A stretch of 64,000 nucleotides of DNA from Pyxicephalus adspersus (GCF_032062135.1 NC_092858.1:127713848-127777847), one strand, 5' to 3'; positions 23,801 through 35,609 are shown, counted from the first letter of the stretch. Numbers and translations: made by a program. Notes: a model not told the origin generated them from the sequence alone.

Positions 23801-25467
23801 GGGAGCAAATACATGGTGCTGAGAAAGCAGGGTGACCAGGGCACTGAACCTGTCTACCATGCACTTGAAATGGAAAGCTGTAATAGTCATTTGCTGCACC
23901 CCTCAGCTAAGACAGAAATGCTTAATTCACACTAAAAAGCTTGATAGTTGTCTGTTTCTGGGATGTGAAACATAGGCACAAACGGAATCCAATTCTCTAT
24001 CCCAAAACAAATATTTTCTGACATCTCAGCAAGGCCACTTGATGTGATACTACGGTGATACAAATTTAGGCTTTCGAATATTGAGGCAACAAAGCCATAA
24101 ACATTAGGTTGTTGTGGTAGCTGACAACATAGATGCCATCCAAGAACCAAGACAATGCTAAACATTTAGGGAGTAATCATTCAGTCTGAAGTGAAGCACC
24201 AAAAATGAAAAGTATATGCTTCTTATACTCCATATTCCGCCAAATTCCACAACAAATCAAAACCATTCCACATATAATTTTTTGAGCATGCATTATGCAG
24301 TACAAAGCCTTTAAATTCAGAATGGAGTAAATACAACCTTTCTCCTGGGCACAAATTTAAATTTTTAACTCCTGAAATCACTCCAGCTGATAAATAGGGA
24401 CCCATTGTCCCAGGAGAGCTTGAACTGCCTGGGCAATGGCAGACATGGCCAGAGAAGTGGAAAACCTTCCTAATTTAAATGTCAATAATATGTCTTAGTC
24501 ATACATTCCCAGCAAAATCAGGAAGGATCCTGCCATCTTGAAAGTAGGTGGGAACACACCTTACTTCATCAAAGGGTGATCTTTTCTGCATCCGATCTTT
24601 TCTGTGAAATTTCCTGTAAAATTTGGCCCTATGTTTCTGGTGGCGTGAGTCCTTTTGCCCTGAAGCATTTACTCTCATTAACTGAAGCTCTTAACAATCT
24701 CAACAATCTGAGACAAGAGTACCATAAGTTAAAGTGGAATTTTAGTTTTGCAAAGATTGCACAAAAAAAAAAGAAGAGAGAAGGTAGTGGCACCCCCTGA
24801 TGGGATGGAAACAGGTTGTATAACAGGATGCAAAAAATTGGTTGTCAGATCTCAGGTAGTAACATCATGCTGCCAACATCCCTATTTAAAAATAGTAAAA
24901 CAAAACATCTTTGTGAATGGGACTTTTAAGGCAGTCTAGACAAGAATTGTAATCATATAAAAAGACAAAGTTTTATTGTAGCAAAATATAAAAATATTCT
25001 TGCATAAATCAACACACGTTTAAAAAGTCCATATTATCCCACCTAGAAACTTCATGGTGGGTGTATTAACAGACTCAAAATAAAACTATGGTGCCCAATG
25101 TGCTAATGGAACCTGGATTGGTATACTTATTAGGATAATGTAACAAATGTTGCCAATCCGACCCGTTTCGCAGAAGTAATCCGCTTCCTCAGGGATTTTA
25201 CATGTACAGATCACAACAAAATAAACGCACTAAAAACACAATGCAGATGAATACATAATTAGTTATTTCATATGTATATCTTTAAACATCATCAGGAAAT
25301 AAGTACATATTCAAAAAAGAACTTTATACATACCACCAAGTATCAACAAATGAATGCAACTTAGCCTGGCACAGGACATAGCACAAGTGGTGGAAGAAAT
25401 TTCCGTGGCAAGAATGGTATCAATTCAGAAGGAATAATTATAACCAATGGTGTTCCCAAGAAATTAT
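20896..25467. other. Intergenic DNA, no gene recognised
   Basis: Long AT-rich stretch. 21715-21830 holds two facing, related short blocks (CCAGTAGGTGGTGC and GCCATCTATTGG), perhaps ends of an old element. Minus-strand open frames at 23406-23594, 23932-24165 and 24223-24405 cannot be assigned to a family. 25157-25195 (GACCCGTTTCGC...CTTCCTCAGGG) resembles a widespread vertebrate repeat motif. Confidence 0.4.
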
Positions 25468-25802
25468 CCCAGGAAGCATATATGTATATTATGGCCTTAT
25501 ATAATGTTAATTAAATTATCAGACCCAACACATCGTTGACAGCAAAATCAGCAACTGTGAAAAAAATCAAATATATAAAAAATTGTCTGTAAGTCAAAAA
25601 AATAATATCAGCCACTATGTACAAAAAGGAAGAAAAAAAATGCAATGTGTGGATTTCTATATCCAGGGGGGGGAGTACAGCCCCTCCAGAAATAAATAAA
25701 TCCAAGTATTTAACTCCAATATAATAAAAGATAATATCAGTTTGAGTTATAAAAGTTAATTAACATCATATAAGGGCATATTATACATATATGCTTCCTG
25801 GG
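25468..25802. repeat. Foldback repeat with 47-bp arms
   Basis: CCCAGGAAGCATATATGTAT at 25468 through TTAATTAA (25514) is the inverse of 25756-25802 (TTAATTAACATC through ATGCTTCCTGGG), with only a few mismatches. The loop is about 240 bp and carries no transposase. It is probably a MITE of unknown class. Confidence 0.8.
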
Positions 25803-26007
25803 AGTGCATTACAAATGTTATGGTGTCTTTTTTTTTCCTCCCTTATATCCACTGCTCCATGCCAGTATATGTCTGCAATTCTTGATTATACTATATTACA
25901 AACAATGCTTCATGTCTGCTATATGCAATGCCTCTCTTTTACATGAAGTATCTCATACCACGTCTAACTACAGTGCCTCATGCCACCTATTGCTTTCTCT
26001 TATGCAT

Positions 26008-26085
26008 TATTATTAATAATATTAATAAACAGGATTTTTATAGTGCCAACATATTACGCAGCGCTGTACATTAAATAGGGGTATG
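26008..26085. repeat. LINE 3'-tail-like repeat (CR1/L2 type)
   Basis: TATTATTAATAATATTAATA followed by TTTTTATAGTGCCAACATAT and TACGCAGCGCTGTACA is a repeat tail common in amphibian genomes. The class is from general knowledge, not a search. Confidence 0.6.
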
Positions 26086-26943
26086 CATGCCGTGTTAATG
26101 CCTCCCGTATTACACATTCAGCCTCAGGCCTAACTAATATATGTGTTGCTTCATGCCTATCATACATAATTCCTCATGCCTCGTCAATTACACACCTAAT
26201 AATGCCTTTGTATTATCTGCTGGGTCTAACGCCTCTGTATAATACTCTGTACCACACCAAGCCATGGTATTATCCTGGAATTTTCTACAATTGTCAGATT
26301 ACTGGCTCAAACAATGGGCGCACTGTTGCTAATAAATACATAAAAATAAAAACAGGCTTTTCTAAAACATGAATTTTTACATTGCTAAACTAACTCAATG
26401 TATGTACTGTATATCCTGCAAAATTAAGGAGAGATTTCGTGCAAGATTTAGGTTCCCCAGCTCTCCCAGGGTCCCATCAAAAGTCTAGGTGACATCCCTA
26501 ATGCTTAGTGTACACAATTGTTTTTGTACCTTTATTTGTATTCTTCCTAGCGGGTTTTCCTTTTTCTGCTAAATAGAGGCTCCCTGTATTTTAAAGCGGA
26601 ACAAAGTGTAAAAGAATGGGCTTCCCTGCTCCCTCATGTGCAGGACGGAGGCTTGGAGGGGGGCAGTTTGCATTTCTTGCAAAGAAATCTTATGCAAAAC
26701 ACAGCTGAGGTTGTGAGTTTTCTTAGGGGGTTGAGCTCTTCTGCAAGCTCGTGTAACTCTTTACAGACCAAAACAAACTGTGATTGATTAGGGATTCATT
26801 ACCATTTGTTGAAAGGTATTGACCTGAGATTTTTTTTTTTTTTTCGGGGGGGGGTCACTTTCCATTAACCCAGGCTTTGGATTTAGTATTATTATGTGGC
26901 TGTTTCTATGAATAAATATTATCATTGTTGCAACCGATAAACA
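26086..26943. other. Intergenic DNA
   Basis: 26595-26610 (TTAAAGCGGAACAAAG) may be one end of another TTAA-type MITE, but no partner end was found. Nothing else recognised. Confidence 0.35.
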
Positions 26944-26951
26944 GGTTAGAG

Positions 26952-27701
26952 TAGTGTTTCTTAGCCAGGATTGATACAAAGTTTGCTAGGGGTTGCTTAA
27001 AGAAAAAGTAAACCCAAAACAAACAAAATCACATTTACCTTCATTCCTGCTGATCAGTCGATCCCTCGGGAGGTTTCTTCCTTCTAGTGCTGCGTCGATC
27101 TGGTATGTATTCGGCCTGGCACAGAAAGCCGGGCGCCGACATCGTCTTCTATCTTCTTTCCCATTCTTCTTCCTACGTCACCCGATCTCGCGCTGTACGG
27201 GATCGGGTGATGTAGATTGGGAAAAAACTTGCCGATCTCACTGAGCATACGATCGCCTATTTTTTTTCTATTGATGAAAGGGCTCTGTCTGCACAACTCC
27301 AAGATGCCTGGCAAAAGCCTCTTGAGATGTGTTGACGTAGGTATCCATTGAGCCTCTGTGCTCCCCATTAAGTGGGCGGTGCTGCACCTTTTTTTTTTTT
27401 TTTTTTAAGTGTTGCACTTAAAAAACAAACGTTTACTTTAAATAAAAGGGTTGTTTACCCTTTTATGTAAAGTAAAAATTCTGAGTTTAGGTACGTTTTA
27501 AATGATAAGCAATTTGTGGCTCTTGGGTCAGTTCCTTTGACACCAATGATGTTTTTAGATGTAAAGTTGAAATTCTTCCCACTGACCAGTAATGCACAAC
27601 ACTAATGTACTGTGAGCTGTGGATATAGTAATTATACTCGGGGTTCCCTGAATATCTGAAATTTTTTTCAGGGGTTCATCGATTAAGGTTGAGAAACAAT
27701 A
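26952..27701. mobile_element. Non-autonomous hAT element carrying a nested MITE
   Basis: Left end TAGTGTTTCTTAGCC and right end GGTTGAGAAACAATA are diverged forms of a CAGTGTTTCTCAACC hAT terminus. The flanks GGTTAGAG (26944-26951) and GGTCAGAG (27702-27709) form an 8-bp target duplication with one mismatch. Without the insert (27001-27497) the element is about 250 bp. It matches 45493-45765 and 58630-58865 in the segment with GACACCAATGAT, CCAGTAATG and GTGAGCTGTG. Confidence 0.85.
27001..27497. mobile_element. TTAA-target MITE (Kolobok/T2-like), copy 2, nested
   Basis: Flanked by TTAA at 26997-27000 and 27498-27501. Ends are AGAAAAAGTAAACCCAAAAC and GAGTTTAGGTACGT. The body is the inverted counterpart of 1020-1507, sharing GGTGCTGCACC with a T-tract, AAAGGGTTGTTTACCC and the GATCTC...GATCGGGTGA region. 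Its position inside the small hAT element fixes the order of insertion. Confidence 0.85.
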
Positions 27702-27709
27702 GGTCAGAG

Positions 27710-28439
27710 AATGCCAGAGATCTCCCAAAGATCAGATGCACATTCTTGCATTCATGTTTGTTCTTTAAACAATACTCATGTTGTCCAGAGGTTATTCTTT
27801 GTAACCAATCATATTTTCCATTTACTGGAGTATACTATCAAATGATTTCTGGTTGCTATAGGTTACTGCGCATTGCATAATATCTTCAGTTTCTGTTGCC
27901 TAATTACTTCTATTCAGCAGGATTTGAAAGTTTAAAAATGATATTCTCTTGTTTCTTTGAATGAATTGTAATAATAATGGGCACACATATAAAACTGCAC
28001 TAATCTTTAATTTTGCCTTGTTGCTTTTTTCTCATCTGTACTGTTTTATTTCTTTGATATGTGTGTCCTCTGTGTTGGGCTGATGTACATATATGCCCTA
28101 ACAGCACATATTTGGGGCATCCAAGAGTATTTATTCTTCAACCATAGGAAGATCAGCGCTGGCAATGGCAGACCAAAATCTAGAAAGCACTCTTTGCCCG
28201 CAGGGACGCCGTACATTATCCCAGCACTCGATAGGTCAAAACGAGTGTCAATTTTCCAGGACCGCAACCGATTGGTTTAGCAGACCACCTTTGGCCCCTC
28301 CTCCGATTTCCATTGGTGATTTCTATCTCTGAAAAGACTCTTTATTGCTGTCATATAAACTCTGCGGAAATGTAACAGCAGCTATGAGAGCCACACTATT
28401 TAGTAAACATCTTATTGGATAATTCTATTCTCTGTGTGC
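27710..28439. other. Region upstream of the CASK promoter
   Basis: AT-rich sequence grading into moderate GC at 28150-28330. Two inverted CCAAT boxes (ATTGG at about 28271 and 28311) could belong to a distal promoter. No repeat or coding exon recognised. Confidence 0.4.
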
Positions 28440-28810
28440 ACCTCACACAACAGGATATACAGCATCGAACTCTCGCCGCTCACCCGAGGCTGTGACGATA
28501 GTACGCATGCGCAAACCAGCCGCTCGGAAGAGGTGGAGAACGCGTGCTCGCTCCCCGACGTCACCTACGACAAGCACGGTCACGTGAACGCGCGAGAGCC
28601 AGCCTCCTCCTAGTATCCAAAGACTGGGGCAGAAAGCAAGGCGCGCTCCCGCGTCAGGTTTTGAAATGTGGGGCACGGTTACCTCAGGAGCGGACACCGT
28701 CATATAATTGTGGAGGGGGGGGGCGCGCTGCTCGTGGACGGTGGCATATCGAGGCGCGGTCTGTGTCCAGTGTGTCTCGGCGGCGCCGGGAGGCGCTCGG
28801 TTTCCTAGGG

Positions 28811-28849
28811 ATGGCGGAGAGCCGGGGAAGCGGCGGCCCTGAGATGTAG
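28811..28849 (+). other. Upstream ORF 1 in the CASK leader (12 codons)
   Basis: ATGGCGGAG has a G at +4 and an A-poor but acceptable context. The frame ends at TAG after 12 codons, about 200 bases before the CASK ATG. It matters only if transcription starts upstream of 28811 and the segment is not spliced out. Confidence 0.4.
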
Positions 28850-28874
28850 AGCGGCCGCTTGCCGCGGTCCATTG

Positions 28875-28973
28875 ATGAAAGGGGAGCGCCGGGTGTCACC
28901 TTCTGTGTCTCTTCTGTGTCATCCTGATCGGATTTGTGTAGCCACCTTTTTTTTTTCCTTCCCTGGGATCTAA
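28875..28973 (+). other. Upstream ORF 2 in the CASK leader (32 codons)
   Basis: TTGATGAAA opens a frame closed by TAA at 28971-28973, out of frame with CASK and not overlapping it. The ATG context is weaker than that of uORF 1 or the main start. Same caveats on leader structure. Confidence 0.35.
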
Positions 28974-29053
28974 TACCTCCTCGGCTGGACCCCATTTGTA
29001 CTATTCATTTTTTTTTGTCTGGTGTGGTTTAATTTAAATCCCCTCTCAGGACC

Positions 29054-29112
29054 ATGGCCGACGACGACGTGCTGTTTGAAGATGTGTATGAGCTGTGTGA
29101 GGTGATTGGAAA
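29054..29112 (+). CDS. CASK: CASK coding exon 1
   Basis: CASK is a membrane-associated guanylate-kinase scaffold with an N-terminal CaMK-like domain, used at synapses and epithelial junctions to link adhesion molecules such as neurexin with Mint, Veli and the cytoskeleton. This exon encodes residues 1-20, beginning MADDDVLFEDVYELCEVIGK, the characteristic vertebrate CASK N-terminus. The start is secure: ACCATGG is a strong Kozak context, and this is the known protein start. The exon ends after the second base of Lys20, at AA|GTAAGT, a strong donor. The first glycine of the nucleotide-binding loop (Gly19) is at its end. Exon 2 continues in frame 22.4 kb downstream. Confidence 0.97.
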
Positions 29113-29957
29113 GTAAGTTGTACCCCCACTATTATTACATATGGAGCTTTGCATGGTTGTAATGAGAAATGTATGGCTGCACAATGACACCTGGAGATCA
29201 GGGGGATTCTCCCAGGTGGATGAGACCAGTGCAAGTTATTGATGGAAATGGCCCCCTTGCAATGTGTTCAGTCCTTCTTCATATAGGCAGGGCATCTTGC
29301 AGAGCTTGGATTACCTGTATGTTATCCACCCAGTTCAACCCCAATGATGATTGTGCATTAGCTGGACCATATGGCTTTCATGTAAGGCGGGACATGGCTC
29401 CTGTATAGCTCCATCCTTGTCACCAGGGATGCTCAGGTCTCTGTGTGTCTTAAGATGGCTTTCCAACAAGGGGTCCTGAGATCTGACAGATGCCAGCTTT
29501 GCAGTCAAAGGGTTGTCCATGGTTCACTTGCATTGCAGGAATCACATCACTGGTGTGAATTGATGTCTACCAGGGCGGCCGCAACCTTTGCCATCTGCAG
29601 CACATTGTCATAGGAGCTTTGCAGAGTAATTCTTGAAAAGCTCTTCCATTTCAAGTTGTTAGAAGTAGGAGGTCTTTGGACTTGGTGTGCCTGATTTCTT
29701 CCAGTCATTAACACCGCCTACTCTATTGGCTGAATATGTCAAAATGGATGTGTACTTAGAAATTTGATGATTTTTTTATTATTATTTATTTTTTATACTT
29801 ATTTTCCAAATTTGATGGCATTATTAAAGTAGATCTGTTCCATTACTGTATGACATAGTTTGCTAACCCATTTTATGTAAACTAATGCCCTGGCTTTTTT
29901 TTTTAGAAAACAAATTTTTTTATTGTTTTTTGTCATGTCGATGGTACGCACCACGAT

Positions 29958-30170
29958 GGGGAATGTTTATTAAAGTTCTCCAAGGTGGGAGATATACCTT
30001 CATCAGTGAACTTAGGTGATTCTGCAAACCTGGAATGGATTTATTAAATCATTTGTTATTTGTTAACAAATGTTTTTAATCCCGGACCATTTCAGGTTTG
30101 CTGCATTGCCCAGGTTCACTGATGAAAATGAAAAAATCCAGTCTTGGAGAGCTTGATTAAATCAGGCCCA
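29958..30170. mobile_element. Palindromic MITE, GGCCCTGATTTATTA family, copy 2
   Basis: TTTATTAAAGTTCTCCAAGG on the left and TTGGAGAGCTTGATTAAATC then AGGCCCA on the right form the diverged inverted ends. The inner block CTTCATCAGTGAACT pairs with AGGTTCACTGATGAA. Same family as 11649-11864. Confidence 0.75.
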
Positions 30171-32706
30171 GCATGGCCATGTGTATTTTCCATCATGGTT
30201 TTGTGATCGGATTACAATATAGAATGCAAATGGGAAATAGAAAGTGCCTGAAGGAGGATCTTCATGGTAGGATCGCTGAAGAATGAAAACCACTTTTGAC
30301 ATTGTCGTCCTAAGTTATAAAAGGTTTTGGGGACTGGGTGGAGATGGAACTCCGCACTTATAAAGTACAGGTAACAGTTTCACCCACTGTAATTAAAGCC
30401 AAAGTTAACTTACTGATGGAAGAAAAAATGGAACTTGCAGCTTGGTATTGCAGAAGGGACATAATGTAAAACAAACTTGTCTATTCTTCCTAAAAATGCA
30501 CAGGAATCTGCACATGCAAAGCTTAGTGTACATTCTGGACACGCCTTGCAATGCATGAGTGGTGCTGTGCATACGCTAGAGTTATGTCATTCTGCCCATG
30601 CCAGTCAGGATGTCTAAAGACCCCAAAAACACAGGAGAAAACTGGGCAAAGTTTTTTATTTGTCTGGTATTCCCTAAAAGTACTTTCCTCTCTGTGCATT
30701 TCTCCACCACCGAAATGACGATTTTGGTGACCAATGGGTCCTCTGCTATCAATCCCCCAGGCGTTTGAGGGAGATGGGCCCACAGCATTGCTGCTAGATC
30801 CAAGCACTGTGAAATGACAAGAGGTCGCCTCCTCCTTCATCATGTGAGTACTTGGTATTGTGGGAAGTACTGAAAAGGAAAGTATTTGGAGATCAGGGTT
30901 ACAGTGTCTACTATAAGACTGAATCACAGCAAATGTGTAGACTTCTTTTTATATATGGTGAAAGTGAGGGAATATGTTAAGCCTGCTGTTATACCCACTG
31001 ATTGGTTTAGTTTTAGGCTGCTTTGAACAGAATGTGGTATTGAGACACACTGGTATGTTATAATGTAAAATAAAAACAGGGATCCAAAGCATTTTGTGAT
31101 AAAATGTTCCTAGTAGTAAAAATCCATTTCCTTTTTTTTGACTTGTGATTTGTGTTATGGCATTGTATATGTGGTGTTTAAGTCCACATGGATACAAGGT
31201 CATGCATTGTAAAGGTAGCAATGTGATTTTCCCATTTATTGTCACATAGCCCAGTCTCATCAATGGCATTTTACAAGCTTCACTAGGCACAATATGTATG
31301 GCTTTTTAGCTCAGCTTTTAAAGACTTGTGTTTGCCTTGAAGCATTCTTTGTCTTGTGAGTGGAGCAGAAGTCTGTAATTGGGTAATGGTCTTACAGGAT
31401 ATTGAGCTGCAGTAAGGCCTGTGCTCACACCTTTCCTCTGGACAGCAGCACCAACTGCTTGGCTATTTGTTACTATAGAATGAAGGTGTACATAAAACTT
31501 TTCTTCAAGGTCATGGATAAATGTGCAGAATGTTGACCTTTTTTTTCATTATGATGCTTTAAAATTGTATTAGGAGTGCACAGATTACTTCTGTAGTTTG
31601 CCCCTGTGATGTGTAACTTAGATCATACTTGATGTTGTATATCCACTCTGTAGCAATAACGTTGCTTTAAAAGCCTATGCTTTGATAGGTGCTTAAAAAA
31701 AAGAAGTTTTTAAATTTTAAAGTTTTATAGTTGATTAATATGTTTTTCCTCTTTTCAGCTTTACATTTAAAGGTGTAGTAAAATAATGTTTTTATTTTCT
31801 AATATCTGCTCTGACTATATCCAGTAGTTAATTGTAGATCTTAAAACCAATTTATTTTTAAGTAAAATCCCATACCAATTCAGTTACCTTGTAGATAATG
31901 TGGCTAAAGTTTCGTACTGTTAGCCAACTTTAAAGGAACTTGGAGATTATGGAGGCTGCCATTACTAAGTCCCCCTTTCCATTATTCTACTTTCACGGCT
32001 CACATGCTGATTTTTTTTCTTGGCTTCAGTGCTTCCTGTGAACCTTGTACGGGTATAGAAATAAAGAATTCAGATACCAAGTTACTAGTGTAGTTAAAAA
32101 GTGCTTAAGCCAGGCAGCTAGCTTTTAAAGAAGTCCGCAATGGCCGCCCCTGTATTTGTGCTATGGTGGTCACTTTGCCAGCAATATGTCAGCTTGATTC
32201 TGGAAGGGAAATATACTGTACTGTAGTGAATCCATGTTTACAGTAATTTTCAGTGTTTACGGTAATGTGACCCTGTGCCTTGCCCTTACAGGACGAATCA
32301 ACGAGTTTACTTTTACCTTCCTCTGCCCAGCAGCACAAACCTGCTTTTTGTTTACTTTCAGCCAGAAGAAGCTGCCTTGTGTAATTAACAAGTCACATCT
32401 CTCACAAGACTTTTAGCTCTCCCCAAGTAAAAGCATTGGTAATTGGTCCAGTGTTGACACATGGTGCTCTGTCCCTGGAAATTCTTGGTATTTTCCTAGC
32501 AGCTGATCGTATCAGTGGGGTAGTGAAGTAAAAGTATCATTTTGGTTTTAACTGACTTTTCATATGACTCCTAAATGCTTGTACCTCTATTTGTTTTTGT
32601 TGTGGAGATTTATAGATTTACTATAGCAGGGCCAGTTAATGATTCTTCAGACTTCAGGTGTGCCAGACTGTGGCAAGTGGGAGTAGAAGAAGCTCCAGTG
32701 TGAATG

Positions 32707-33012
32707 TAAAGCAGCATACACACGTGCAATTCTTGTCGTTGGAAAGGATCTTCACAATCCTTTCCAGCGATAAGAACCGCAAGATGCATGAACGAGTGCT
32801 GTACATACAGCACCGTTCTGCTCTATGGAGAGGGGAGGGGGAGAGCGACGGAGCGGGACCCTGCTGCGCGCTCTCCCCCTTCCCTTGCATTAGGATCGCT
32901 CATCGTCCGTGGATCCGCCAGGACCTGGGCTGTACACACGCCAGATTCTCACCCGATATCTGGCCGATGCCGATTATCGGGCGAGAAAAATTTGACGTGT
33001 GTACGCAGCTTA
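32707..33012. mobile_element. GCTGCGTACACAC palindromic MITE, copy 1
   Basis: Left end TAAAGCAGCATACACACGTG, right end GTGTGTACGCAGCTTA. Inside are TTGTCGTTGGAAAGGATC with its inverse ATCCTTTCCAGCGATAAG, a CTGTACATACAG hairpin, GGATCCGCCAGGACC and the self-pairing block CCCGATATCTGGCC...GATTATCGGGCG. It is oriented opposite to 39472-39808. No coding capacity. The target duplication is not resolved. Confidence 0.85.
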
Positions 33013-34213
33013 ACTAATCAATTATCTAGGTGTGAGTGTCTGTGAGAGTAATAAAAATGCTACAGAGTTGGTGGTAATTGGAAGAAATTGTAACCAATTG
33101 TTGGTGTCCTGGGGAGAAACTTAATGAAACTTGACTTAATGTTAGTGGGAGCAATTCTTCCACCATATTTTCGGGATGGGGAGGAATACTGCCAAATCGT
33201 TTGTGTCAGTGGGAGTATCTATTTAATAGTATCATTGGTGGAATTTGTACTGCATCCTTTGTATCAGTGGTAGTATTTGGGTAACATTTTTATTTATTCA
33301 TTTTTTTGGTATAAGTGGAAGGAACCCTTCGAAATGGTTTGTGTCAGTGGAAAAAATTAGGGTATATATGCTTTGTTTGGTGTCAGTGGGAGAAATTTGT
33401 GGCCCATCTGTCTGGAAGGAATTGTGCCCCAAGAACCAATTAAATGCAGGTGTAAGGCCTCTGTTTGGAGCCTACTAAAATATAGGTAGGGTAGATTTAA
33501 AGTGGAACTAAACCTAGTATATACTCACCTGTTTCCACTCCGAGGGTGCCGCCATCATTTTCCTTCTTTTCCTCATTCCGATCTTTGCCCATCCTAATTG
33601 GCTAGGCCAGGATAATTTAACTCACACAGGAGTTCATTCAGTCTTGGCAGCCGCAGGTAAAGCCGGTATGCCTGGTATCCCAGCAAACCGACACTGAGCT
33701 GCGTATGGCCAGATCAGCAATTTTAGACAGACAATGATCTGGCCAGTAAGAATGCTTGTTGAAGAACAACCCTCATGTCCTTTTCTGCAATCAGGCCCTG
33801 CCTAAGGCCACATTATTAAAGGGGAACTCTAGTTCTATGTTAAAAGCTGCCTCTCCACCTAACTGCTGTCGAGAGTAAACTCTGTCTCGGGTGAATTTTT
33901 GTTTTATCCTTCTAGAAAGGGAAGGGATTGAAAAGAAGCCCAATGCAGACAGGTGGTACTTAATCTGTGGGGAGAGGTAAATACCACTGCTTAGAACAGA
34001 TATGCAGGTGTTCTTGGTAACTTTCACACACTACGACATTTTGATTGTTACCCTTTGGACAGTTTATGTGAACACAATTACTTGGTTGCAATATAAATTA
34101 CAGGAAGATGGCATTTTATTATTGTCCCATGACATTCTTTTTACTGTATCTGGTCACTAAATGGCTGTTCTTGTTTGTCTCAATATTAAGAGCATATAGA
34201 AAGTTGGTTGATC

Positions 34214-34236
34214 AGTGGTTGGCAGACTTTTAGCTG
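34214..34236. repeat. Possible hAT terminus
   Basis: CAGTGGTTGGCAGACTTTTA resembles the CAGTGGTTGGCAAACC type of hAT end. No matched right end or target duplication was established. Confidence 0.3.
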
Positions 34237-34688
34237 TTCAGTAACTCATTCCAGCACCCATGTGATTAAGCCCTAAGGGTCATTATACACTGTCTATATG
34301 CCAATCTGCTACTGGAAAAAATGTTTTAATAGCAGAAACTCTGACCAGAATTTGAACAGCAATATGAGAAAAAGTCACAAATTGTAAATTATACTGCTGT
34401 GATGTGAAGTGTCCAAGGTTTGCTGTACCATAGGACCTTTAGCCTGAATAATTGAGGTGATATGATGTTAAAGCAGAATTCTAGTGATTACCTGCTGTCC
34501 CACCTTTGTTTCTTTTTTTTTTTTTTTCAATGTAAAAATTCTTTATAAATTAAATGTATTTCACTTATGGAAAGGAATACAATACCAAAAACAAGAAATC
34601 TGTATTTGGGCAAAAACATTGTACAATGTGCCTCATCTCTCTTATCTGGAATTGCTGGTACTACAGGAAAGTTCCACTTGTTAGTGGG

Positions 34689-34735
34689 TGTAAAGCTGCT
34701 TACACACGTCCAATTTTTATCGTTTGAAATGAACT
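34689..34735. mobile_element. Truncated GCTGCGTACACAC MITE end
   Basis: TGTAAAGCTGCTTACACACG followed by TCCAATTTTTATCGTTTGAA is one terminus of the family at 46968-47402. The rest is missing; the next sequence belongs to a hAT-like repeat. Confidence 0.65.
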
Positions 34736-34970
34736 CAGGAGAAGCACCCTGCTTGGGGGAGGGCGCACCGGCCAGAGCTGCGGACCACATCTGTTGTACA
34801 CATTGCAGGCTTTTGGCAGTCTCTGGACACAACCCACTCACTCTGACATCTGCGATGGGAGACTAGGCGGGTTCTGGCATTATAGTTTCTTCCCCTTTCA
34901 GTGACACATGGCTCCCCACACATGCACAGTCCGGAGTCCGTGAGCTCCAAAAGGTTGGGGGCCACTATCA
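34736..34970. mobile_element. hAT-like non-autonomous element, right part
   Basis: The segment GGCCAGAGCTGCGGACCACA through GTGACACATGGCTCCCCACA ends in CTCCAAAAGGTTGGGGGCCA, a hAT-type terminus. The left terminus was not found, and the segment abuts the MITE end at 34735. Confidence 0.5.
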
Positions 34971-35609
34971 GGTTAAAGAAAAAAAGCATAGTACCAGTTT
35001 TTTTTTTTTTTTGCACAATTTTTACAAAAGCTTTTTTTTTCCCTAAAAAAATATGCCAGAATCGTTATTAGTGCACACAAAACTGAACATTAATTATTCT
35101 CTTACTAGTAGTATTTTACTACTAAACAAAAAAAAGTTTGTATGATTTTAATTGCAAATATGCTTACATTTGAAAATGGCATATGTTTGTGGAATCAATT
35201 ATTAGAAATATAATTCAGCTATCACATTGGTGAACTTCCATATATTTCCATGTTTTTTTCCCTCCTGTTCAGTTACCTGTGTTTTATTATTTGCTGCCAG
35301 TGGTTCACAAGGGTTTGGTACCTGCAGATTGTTAAGGAGCCCTTTCTTTTTGTGTACCTCTTTAACAGTATAGCAAGAAGGATTCCCACAAACCTTGAGG
35401 CAGATTGCAGAAAATGATGAAAAGATTCAGCAGTATCTGTGCTGAAAAGTTATCTGCATCTTAAAGAAATGTTGTTAATAGTTGTACTACAATGATTGTT
35501 GCAGTAGACATTCGGACATCTGTTAGCCGTGATATCTGTCATTTTCAGTGTGGGGATGAGGTTTAGGAAACTTAGTGTAATGAGAGAATCATGGTGTATA
35601 TTAATTTCA

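Larger units (their letters stand above)
28440..29053 (+). promoter_or_regulatory. CASK: CASK CpG-rich promoter and 5' leader
   Basis: An abrupt GC- and CpG-rich island in AT-rich surroundings ends at the CASK start codon. Visible sites include CGCATGCGC at 28504-28512 (NRF1-like), GACGTCAC at 28557-28564 (CRE-like) and CACGTG at 28581-28586 (E-box). There is also a G-run with GGGCGCGC near 28712-28725. No TATA box is placed convincingly. This fits a dispersed-start, broadly expressed promoter. The transcription start is not determinable here. CCCCTCTCAG ending at 29049 could be a splice acceptor just before the ATG, so part of this stretch could be a 5' UTR intron. Confidence 0.75.

Noticed and set aside
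23406..24405. Three minus-strand open frames in a row
   Set aside because: They suggested a decayed gene or retroelement, but no motif could be assigned and the frames are not joined by plausible splice sites.
28544..28849. 101-codon open frame across the CASK CpG island, with an opposing 103-codon frame at 28684-28995
   Set aside because: GC-rich islands are poor in stop codons on both strands. Only the short ATG-initiated uORFs are kept, as conditional features.
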